A DNA stretch of 64,000 bases, from contig WMKJ01000011.1 of assembly GCA_009733715.1 (NCBI GenBank), positions 62,001-126,000 of the forward strand. Direction: 5' to 3'. A program made the translations under genes and the position numbers. Under the pieces are notes generated by a model. That model ran no database searches. It was not told the DNA's origin and saw only the letters and a program-made list of their open reading frames with translations. Below are positions 57,005 through 64,000 of this stretch, in pieces. Position 1 is the first letter of the stretch; each line of letters begins with the position of its first letter. This DNA comes from Herpomyces periplanetae (lineage: Eukaryota; Ascomycota; Laboulbeniomycetes; Herpomycetales; Herpomycetaceae).

Positions 57005-59146
57005 ATGGGGAAAATTGCGGGAGGTGAAAGTGAAAAATATGCAGCTGGATTGGATTGTGTATCAAGTTTACTAGCGGCAACGCTCACAAGCGGGAATTTT
57101 AAAAAAGCTCTGGAATGTGTGGATCATGATGATGAATTATCAAGTGTAACGACTGCGGAGAAATTTTCACAATGGGACTTTAGAGTTAAAGTACTGGAGC
57201 GAGCTTTACGTGCAAATGAAAAAGTCCTGGGGGATTTTCAAAATATTGTACGGCAGACTGAACGAATCAAAGCCACCCTGGATAAACTGGAAAAGTTTTG
57301 TGCACAATCACGCAGTCTTCTACACGATTATCACGTTCGAATTGACCCAATATTAAATGAATCAAAAGGATTACGTGAACAAGCTAGTGCATGCCAGGCT
57401 AATCAGGAATTTCTGGATGCTTTATTAAGACACTTTTCCCTATCGGATGATACTGTACATACAACATGCTCGAATTTACACACTAGTACGCATACGAGTG
57501 ATGAATTTTTCACTTTGCTAGAAACTCTTTATAAACTTCGCAATGATTGCCACGTTTTACTGGCGTGGGATCAGTGTCAGCTCGGAACTAGTATACTGGA
57601 AAAATCGACCAAACAATTAAATTTCATGCAACAAACACTATTAGATGTGACAGTATATTTGGTTAAAATGATAAATTGGGACAGTGTGGATGATCAACCT
57701 TCTTCTAAATTTTTGAGTCAAGCTATCCCTGTACTATCAGGTTGCCCTGAACATTTTGATGCCCTCATGGAAGTTATCAGTGAAATTCGGGGTAAGTATA
57801 TCAGTAATTCATTGCTGTTGATCCTATCGGATCAATCAACCATGGGAATACAAGGAAACGGTGGATTAGCGTACATTACTTCCAACGATACTACATCACC
57901 TACCAACAATAATACACATAGTAAACGGGATTCAGCTCGTTATACGAGTGATATACTAGCATGGATGCACGCAACAGCAGTTACAGAACAAGAATTATTA
58001 ACAAGTGTATTAATGGGAAATTTCGAATTACCTCCCAAAATGCTTAACCAAAGTAACCATGAGCACATTCCACGGGTAAAATCTTTCCAAGGGGGCGCAG
58101 TCATTACCGGGTTAATCGATAAAATTTTAACGGGAACCTCAAAAATGTTGCGACAAAGACTAGAACAAATCATCCTATGCAATCAAGATGCAGCTCAAAC
58201 TCTTCAGATAACATCTTATTATAGTCTATTTATAGAAACCTTTAGCAAACTTGTAGGAAAGTCTTGTCAGTTTATCAAAGTATTGCAAACGTTGCACGAT
58301 ATGAGCAAATTACACCTCCAAACTTTGATTGAAGGGCAAATCAGTTTTTTATCAAATGAATCTTTAAAAGTCCCCGAAAAATTATCAATTCCGACCTCAC
58401 ATCAGTATATATTTACCCTAATTGGTACCATGGTTCACATGATTGATACAATACAAGATCAAACTACCAATCATTATACATGGATCCGAAGTACAATCAA
58501 GAATACAGTAACCATGTATACTGCAGCATGGTCGTTAATGTATCGTGAATTTCCCGATCCTCAAAGAAGCATTCTCGCCTTGAATTGTCTCGATCATCTT
58601 CACAAAACCCTCCGTTCCCATTCCCATAGTTTCCCCGAACTTCTCCCCCACTTCTCCCACCCTTTAGCCGATCTCCTCGCCGCGGCTCATCTTCGGTCCT
58701 CCGGCCTCTCCCCCCTCCTCCCCGCCGCACGTGACCCCTCCCGTTCCCGTGACGCCGTTGTCCAGACGTGTGCTTCTCCAACGTCACGTGCCGCGCCCCG
58801 CCCCGTGCTCCTGCCCGTCACGAGACTGGAACGGGCTTTGCAATGTGGTGATTTGGTGATGATGGGGGAAAAATTCCGTAAATTTATCCGTTTACGACAC
58901 TTTGAGGCTTTTCCCGAGGGAAAATTACTGTTAAATCAGCAGATTCGAAACAATATTATTGATATGGCAAAACGTCTCTTCTACCAACACTTCAAGTCAA
59001 TTGAATCCCTGATAAATGACCTTGATTCCTACATGGCAAGTGAACTTTCTATACAATCTTCTACATCTTTAGTCGAACAAATCTTTTCCGTGACTTCGGA
59101 TAATTTGCACAACCTAATGTTTGAAAATGATGATTCAACCCTCTAA
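57005..59146 (+). CDS. COG6: Conserved oligomeric Golgi complex subunit 6, 713 aa
   Basis: Single exon from the ATG at 57005; an in-frame stop lies 18 bp upstream, so this ATG is well placed. The N-terminal half is helical (SQWDFRVKVLERALRANEKV, RIKATLDKLEKFCAQSRSLL), then NQEFLDALLRHFSLSDD and the family block ARYTSDILAWMHATAVTEQE near residue 320. The C-terminal half is helical with FIETFSKLVGKSC and TMVHMIDTIQDQ. Length fits Cog6 (650-840). Cog6 is in lobe B of the COG tether, which captures retrograde vesicles at the Golgi. Residues about 537-610 are encoded by DNA that is far more GC-rich than the rest of the gene and are Ala/Pro/Leu/Arg-rich. Confidence 0.9.
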   Translation: MGKIAGGESEKYAAGLDCVSSLLAATLTSGNFKKALECVDHDDELSSVTTAEKFSQWDFRVKVLERALRANEKVLGDFQNIVRQTERIKATLDKLEKFCAQSRSLLHDYHVRIDPILNESKGLREQASACQANQEFLDALLRHFSLSDDTVHTTCSNLHTSTHTSDEFFTLLETLYKLRNDCHVLLAWDQCQLGTSILEKSTKQLNFMQQTLLDVTVYLVKMINWDSVDDQPSSKFLSQAIPVLSGCPEHFDALMEVISEIRGKYISNSLLLILSDQSTMGIQGNGGLAYITSNDTTSPTNNNTHSKRDSARYTSDILAWMHATAVTEQELLTSVLMGNFELPPKMLNQSNHEHIPRVKSFQGGAVITGLIDKILTGTSKMLRQRLEQIILCNQDAAQTLQITSYYSLFIETFSKLVGKSCQFIKVLQTLHDMSKLHLQTLIEGQISFLSNESLKVPEKLSIPTSHQYIFTLIGTMVHMIDTIQDQTTNHYTWIRSTIKNTVTMYTAAWSLMYREFPDPQRSILALNCLDHLHKTLRSHSHSFPELLPHFSHPLADLLAAAHLRSSGLSPLLPAARDPSRSRDAVVQTCASPTSRAAPRPVLLPVTRLERALQCGDLVMMGEKFRKFIRLRHFEAFPEGKLLLNQQIRNNIIDMAKRLFYQHFKSIESLINDLDSYMASELSIQSSTSLVEQIFSVTSDNLHNLMFENDDSTL

Positions 59147-59375
59147 ATCTTCTCTATCCCTCTTTTCTTGAATTAAAATATCATCCCATTTAAATCTTGC
59201 CTTTCTAATCCATAGTTTCTCCATCCAAAATCCCCCCCCCCTTCACCCCTGGCTTAAAAAATATGTCGAAATATTCCCTTCCGTCAATTATTATCATGAT
59301 CTATTAACCTTTAATGAGATCTTGCCTACCACCCTTCCTGGGTGCTAATTATACACCAACAGTCTCTCGCCAACT

Positions 59376-59838
59376 TCACTTAAACGTCATGCTGGCATAG
59401 TTCTCCGACCGTTTAATCCGATCCCATTCAGCTGGTGTATAACATTTACTTGTCCATGCGTGAATCCGTGCTAGTTCAAAGTGTAGTAAAAAGTGAACCA
59501 TTTCGTTGCGAGCTTGTGTGGTTTTATTTTCGAAAAACCCCGACACAATAATACTCTCGAACATTCTTTCATTACCAACTATTTCTTCGTTAGCTACTAG
59601 TGTTAAAAATCCCTCTCTTCCCTTACTGCTAGCTAAATCCCTCACCTGTTAAGTCTACTATCGCCACATGACTAGCGTTTAACCCGATCAAAAGCTTATC
59701 TTTAAGATACTCCGCAGTTATCACATTGGGTAATATAGAGGAAAATTTAGGATCCAGAAAATACTCAACATTTTGTAAATCGATAATATCTCCAAATAAC
59801 GTTAATCCATCTTGAGACGTGGTATTTTGAAGTGCCAT
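59376..59838 (-). CDS. BolA-family protein (Bol/Fra2-like), 131 aa
   Basis: Two exons, 59838-59646 and 59578-59376, with a 67-nt intron (GTGAGG...AATAG) that restores AIVDLT-VGNERMFESIIVSG. The BolA fold spans about residue 42 to the end: ITAEYLKDKLLIGLNASHVA, FESIIVSGFFENKTTQARNE, MVHFLLHFELARIHAW and TSKCYTPAEWDRI. The invariant His of ARIHAW, which binds the iron-sulfur cluster shared with a monothiol glutaredoxin, is present. The residue that is usually Cys in Fra2/BolA2 (a GxCG-like loop) is replaced by VGNE; no alternative acceptor in this intron supplies a Cys. A 40-residue acidic N-terminal extension does not look like a mitochondrial presequence. BolA proteins pass cluster status to iron regulation or help late cluster delivery. 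The choice between Bol1, Bol2 and Bol3 is open. Confidence 0.87.
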
Positions 59839-61001
59839 GATTTATCCCTGAGATAAAGTATCGTAGATAAAACAATGTATGATTCCAAGAGAGCATTAAA
59901 CTGGGTGAAGCGCACCCTCGCTGCCCGCATAAACTGGCCGAACTGTCGAGTATTTATGGAATTGGATCCACTATGTAGAAGTAACATTTACGAGTACGTT
60001 GAACTTTACTGTTATTTGATCGGCAAAGGACAAGTACCACAGTACATGTGCAAGGGTAAATGACAAGCTGGGGAACGTGGTTCGTAGGATGGAAAATGTT
60101 AAATGAGCGTCTGATTGACCAACACCTGTCTAATGTCTATTACTCTCGCTTGTAAGCGCGTGCGTCCCCGCTCGTAAGCTTAGTGTGACCAGGCAGGCTT
60201 GAAAGGCAGCATATATCGGAATACAAGGATTCCATTAAAATAATAGTGAACATTAATGGAGCAATCTAGCAAGTTGACAAGAGCAATGACAACTACGACT
60301 AAAGAATATGCACACCACTAGTCATGCCTGCATGCATAGACTGTTACCATGGGGCAAATTCGTTAACGTGTACATGTGAAGCCGACCATGTAAGCCTCAA
60401 AGAATTTTTTCATACACTAAAGCCAGACCCTCGTCTTACACTGAGGAAGTAGTCATAATAGTTAATCATGTGGAAGGGGACCACATCATATCGTAGTGCA
60501 ATGTTATATAAAAACTGTCCACATACGTTAAGTGTGACCAACTGGTCTATAAAAATATCCCGTTACCTAAAGAGCCGTTGATCGTACAGCTAAGCCGTTT
60601 TCTCCAATGTCTTTATTAGGTTCCATTGCTGCGTAAGGCTTGTTGTTAAAACTTCATTTAGTCAACCGCAATTCATCCATTAATTACTCGTAAGAATTTT
60701 TAACCCTATAAACCACCCGTACCCGTTCATTGACTCAAAATCTCAAAATATGCACTAAATAACTGAACGAGAAAGAATCCTTCATTGCACAAACTTGGTA
60801 AATAGCAAGTTTTCATCCCGTTTAAAAATTGTAAAAAAAATTTCATCGTGAAATGTTCGCGTCTAAAACCCGGTTTACATAAGCACGCTCTTGACTCAGC
60901 CCCGGAAAAGCGTGTACCCGGTCCCAGTGTGGCGCAAAACCGGCATCCGAAGCGAAGCCAAAATGGAGATTTTGTCGAGTTCGCGGTGATCAAGGGAAAA
61001 C
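59839..61001. other. Divergent region between the BolA gene and NIF3
   Basis: No recognised gene. A 62-codon plus frame starting near 59,878 and an 88-codon minus frame at 60,727-60,993 lack family resemblance. The word TAACCCTATAA at 60,701 is the same as one before eL19. The last 80 bp before the NIF3 ATG are GC-richer than the rest. Confidence 0.45.
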
Positions 61002-62506
61002 ATGGCGAGCAAGTTGGTTAAACGAAGCAGTGGTTTAGCCTTTAAACACGCTGTGGTTAGTGCTATGCAAAAATTGTAAGTGTTGATAAATGAAAATTCG
61101 TACGGTTGTCCTGTGAGTTTGTTCTTGATGTTAATTTCATGGTGTGCACGGTTAGATATCCCTTGGAATACGCAGATAAAAGTTGGGATAACGTTGGTCG
61201 TGAGTTAATTCTAGGCTAAATGGCATGTCTGTAATACGCTTATTGACGCTTTAGCGCAGTTTTGGTAGACAGTCAAATTAGCGTGAATGACAATAATGCG
61301 TCGCGCAAAGTATTGTTAACCATCGACCTTACCAGTTCCGTTACCGATGAAGCTATACAGGAAAACGTATCCATGATAATAGCATATCGTAAGTAGGGTG
61401 AATTGAGCAGTGTGTACGCGTGTGTAAACGAATGTGGAATGCGTTAACGAAAAATTTACTGGCGTGTGTATCACAGATCCGATTATCTTTCGAGGTCTTC
61501 GCCAATTATCATGGCAAAATCCCCAACAAGCGTCAATCATGCGTCTTGTCGCACGAGGTATTAGCGTACGTAGCTTTATATTATCGTGTAGCCTATGCAT
61601 ATGACGAATCTTCATTAACCCATAATTCTATACACACAGGTATACTGTCCCCATACAGCCGTTGATAATAGTCCTGGTGGCCTATGGGATTGGCTTGCCG
61701 ATATAGTTACAGCACGCATTAAATTACCCGATTCTACACGATCTTCAACGCTAAATAAACCATCAACGTTAAACGCTCGTATATTAACCTTTCGTCTGGG
61801 ACAGCCTAGCCCACACTCACTTTACCACACACTAGACTTGTAAGTACGCCCGTGTACGTACTGAATGATACCGTTAATCATAACAAGTTATGCTAACATG
61901 GAAGCAATTTGTAGGGCAGCCGAACCCCATGATCGTGAACACGTTAAGGGAGAATGTAATGAACGTAAAAGTGATCAATATGTTAACTTGGGTAAGTGGG
62001 CTAGCTACCTGATAAGCTAACAATCAAACTAATGCATTTACGCTCACGCTCACGCTCACTCTCACGTTCCTGTAATAGCCAGTTTGCGAATTATCCGTTT
62101 CAAACAGGGACAACCACTACACGAAATTCTCGAGCGCTTGTGCATAGGACTCGGTCGTTATGCAGATGGATTCGCGCTAGCATTACCCGCTAATGCGACA
62201 AGTGTAGACACAGTTACAATTCATACCGTCAGCTTGTGCGCCGGCAGTGGAGGTAGTTTGTTAAGCACAACTCGTACAGATTTACTCGTCACTGGTGAAA
62301 TGTCTCATCATGAAGCACTAGCGGCCGTAGAACGTAATTCGTGCGTCGTAACCTTTTTTCACTCAAATACGGAACGCGGATACTTAAAGCATGTTTTACA
62401 AGCTCGTCTAACCCAAGCGCTTGCAAATTCGTACCATGATGAGCAATTCAGCGTTAACGTGAGCCGTACAGACAAAGATCCTTTCACAACGGTAACTCTT
62501 GAATGA
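61002..62506 (+). CDS. NIF3: NIF3-like protein, 346 aa, seven exons
   Basis: Exons: 61002-61075, 61156-61199, 61260-61388, 61477-61565, 61640-61839, 61915-61991 and 62079-62506; phases agree and the sum is 1,041 nt. Splicing rebuilds the family sequence: VVSAMQKLYPLEYADKSWDN, VGLLVDSQ, KVLLTIDLTSSVTDEAI, MIIAYHPIIFRGLRQL, LVARGISVYCPHTAVDNSPG, GLWDWLADIV, then VSLCAGSGGSLL, LVTGEMSHHEALAAVER and FFHSNTERGYLKHVLQARL. Metal ligands of the fold are in AYHP, PHTAVDN and HSNTERG. The NIF3/YqfO family is universal; it is a toroidal di-metal protein whose enzymatic role is still unsettled. All introns are 60-88 nt. The exon 6 boundary (after TLDL) is the least certain. The MCM2 stop is 76 bp beyond its stop, on the opposite strand. 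Confidence 0.93.
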
Positions 62507-62582
62507 ATATCCCGACAGTCTTGAATGTAAAATACGCAAAGACTGCCAGAGCAGGTCTAACATAAAAATATCTCCTAATCAA

Positions 62583-64000
62583 CTAACGAACAACATTGGT
62601 AACCGGCTTTTCCATATGAGTATACTTTGCAAACGCTCGTACCAGAGCACGTTTGCAACTTAGCTTCTGAGATCCAACAAAACTGTGCACAGCAACATTA
62701 ATAGCGCGATCCATATCACTCGAGTTACAATATTCCGACAAACGCATTTTCGAAAACGCTTCACAGCAACGTATAATGGCTTCCAGATGCCGAATTGTTA
62801 TGGGAAATGCACCTGTAATAAGACTTTCCCGTCGCATGTCTGAAAACAATTTGGCTAGTTTATCCTGATCAATTTGATATAATTTGGGTCGACAATGCTC
62901 CCGTGCGAATAATATATACTTTCGAAGTAGCTGCTGAGGTATTATCATCTTATCCGATGAATTTGCCATCATGGGATCAACTGCTTTATCATCAAGATCT
63001 GTAGATGAGGATACTATTTCAGATCCCTCCTCATGAGCACGATTGTGACTATCAACCACAAATCTTGCAAGTCTCTCATCTTCTTCAGGTACAATAGTAT
63101 CGCGAACAACACATAATATGTCAAACCGACTCAGAATTGGTTCAGTAAGTTCAACATTTTGACTAAACGGTAACGTACTATTATACCGCCCACCGATAGG
63201 ATTTGCTGCGGCCACAATTGAACATCTGGCATGAAGTGTAGTAACGATTCCTGCTTTACTTATAGAAATAGTCTGCTGCTCCATAGCTTCGTGGATACTA
63301 GTTCTATCCTTATCGTTCATTTTGTCGAATTCATCAATTAAACATGTTCCTCGATCCGCTAAAACCAAGGCCCCTCCTTCTAGTGTCCATTCACCCGTTA
63401 AAACATCCTTGCGTACACTTGCAGTTAATCCTACAGCTGATGCTCCTTGACCCGTAGCGAATACGGCACGATGAGCCGTTTGTTCAGCATATTTTAGAAA
63501 TTGGGATTTTGCTGTTCCAGGATCACCAAGCAATAATACATTAATATCCCCACGAATAGAGTGTTTTCCCTGTGCTTCTTTGCCAACTCCACCGAATAAA
63601 CTTAATGCAATCGCTACCTTAATATCATCGTGCCCGTAAATACTCGGTGCAATAGAAGCAACAATTCGATCAATGATACGAGGATCTTTGGAAAGTCGAT
63701 GGATTTGACGTTCATCTTCTTCCGTAAGACGAAAACCTTCCATCTCCTCATGTGATTTAATGATAAAATTGGCTTCAAGTACAGTCGCAAATACGGGAAA
63801 TCCACTTTTAGTATTTAACGATGCGTCATAATTATTTCGATAAATCCCCGTAACATCAATGGCATCCCCTGGTTTCGCACTATCAATTAAATCCCATAGT
63901 AAAATAATCTCACGATGACGAGGTAAACGTCCCGCGGGTACACTACCGGGAGATTCCTGGAGCGTCATCTTTTGATAGTTTCGATAAACGGTCTTTTCCG
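62583..64000 (-). CDS. MCM2: DNA replication licensing helicase subunit Mcm2, C-terminal part
   Basis: The frame is open to the window edge, so the N-terminal half lies outside. Visible parts: the end of the OB domain ([32 protein letters not shown]), then the AAA+ domain with [20 protein letters not shown], Walker [24 protein letters not shown], Walker [12 protein letters not shown], sensor [11 protein letters not shown] and the arginine finger [24 protein letters not shown] is characteristic of Mcm2 among the six subunits. The C-terminal winged-helix region follows (AHEEGSEIV to [10 protein letters not shown]). Mcm2 is part of the Mcm2-7 ring loaded at origins and driving the fork as CMG helicase. 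No intron is seen in this part. Confidence 0.97.
   Translation of the reverse strand, partial: EKTVYRNYQKMTLQESPGSVPAGRLPRHREIILLWDLIDSAKPGDAIDVTGIYRNNYDASLNTKSGFPVFATVLEANFIIKSHEEMEGFRLTEEDERQIHRLSKDPRIIDRIVASIAPSIYGHDDIKVAIALSLFGGVGKEAQGKHSIRGDINVLLLGDPGTAKSQFLKYAEQTAHRAVFATGQGASAVGLTASVRKDVLTGEWTLEGGALVLADRGTCLIDEFDKMNDKDRTSIHEAMEQQTISISKAGIVTTLHARCSIVAAANPIGGRYNSTLPFSQNVELTEPILSRFDILCVVRDTIVPEEDERLARFVVDSHNRAHEEGSEIVSSSTDLDDKAVDPMMANSSDKMIIPQQLLRKYILFAREHCRPKLYQIDQDKLAKLFSDMRRESLITGAFPITIRHLEAIIRCCEAFSKMRLSEYCNSSDMDRAINVAVHSFVGSQKLSCKRALVRAFAKYTHMEKPVTNVVR

Noticed and set aside
58497-58787. 96-codon minus frame of Arg/Gly-rich sequence inside COG6
   Set aside because: Antisense of the GC-rich patch; there is no independent support.
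59878-60063. 62-codon plus frame next to the BolA gene
   Set aside because: No resemblance to a known family; it overlaps the BolA gene's upstream region and has no recognisable partner exon.
60727-60993. 88-codon Cys/Phe-rich minus frame before NIF3
   Set aside because: It lies in the NIF3 promoter, antisense, with no family match.
1-64000. Transposons, virus-like elements, CRISPR arrays, rRNA and tRNA genes
   Set aside because: No reverse transcriptase, transposase, integrase or capsid-like frames, no long terminal or inverted repeats, and no RNA gene signatures were seen by eye. A homology search with Infernal, tRNAscan-SE and RepeatMasker would settle this.

Overview
The window is nuclear DNA of a filamentous-type ascomycete fungus. 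Genes carry short introns (about 50-120 nt) with GTANGT donors, CTAAC/CTGAC-like branch sites and YAG acceptors. Proteins include a fungal Zn2Cys6 regulator, a five-finger Nab2, fungal Slx4, Pex2, Atg9 and Cog6. By memory the uL14 protein resembles fission yeast, which would fit an early-diverging ascomycete, but I cannot place it more closely. Overall base composition looks AT-rich. I saw no transposon, virus-like element, CRISPR, tRNA or rRNA gene.

Layout: 1-7.5 kb holds an orphan protein and a 1,324-residue zinc-cluster regulator (minus). 7.5-14.3 kb is gene-free; its plus strand is purine-rich on the left and pyrimidine-rich on the right. 14.3-15.1 kb is nicotinamidase. 16.4-23.8 kb holds two very long, mostly disordered orphan proteins (minus). 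23.8-27.7 kb is gene-free. 27.7-31.7 kb holds PEX2, adenine phosphoribosyltransferase and a RidA-family protein (plus). 32.2-34.0 kb is a BuGZ/ZNF207-like protein (minus). 35.6-42.7 kb holds an SLX4-like protein, a Ted1/Cdc1-type phosphoesterase, and ribosomal proteins uL14 and eL19 (plus). 44.1-45.2 kb is an SR-type RNA-binding protein (minus). 46.5-54.0 kb holds NAB2, HEM14 and POL5 (plus). 54.0-56.5 kb is ATG9 (minus). 57.0-59.1 kb is COG6 (plus). 59.4-59.8 kb is a BolA protein (minus). 61.0-62.5 kb is NIF3 (plus), and 62.6-64.0 kb is the C-terminal part of MCM2 (minus), cut by the window edge.

The genes are mainly housekeeping: ribosome and pre-rRNA work (uL14, eL19, Pol5), mRNA processing (Nab2, SR protein), membrane traffic and autophagy (Cog6, Atg9, Ted1), peroxisome import (Pex2), NAD and purine salvage (Pnc1, Apt1), heme synthesis, iron-sulfur handling (BolA), and replication/repair (Mcm2, Slx4). 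They do not form a cluster or operon. I reconstructed exon structures by hand; for every multi-exon model except SLX4 one set of splice sites keeps the frame and restores the family sequence. I did not find a convincing new multi-gene system. The most noteworthy points are small: a 14-nt microexon, an SLX4-like protein that ends without its SLX1-binding domain, a BolA protein lacking the usual cysteine, long pyrimidine-rich leader regions, tail-to-tail genes sharing one CTAG, and two large orphan proteins.
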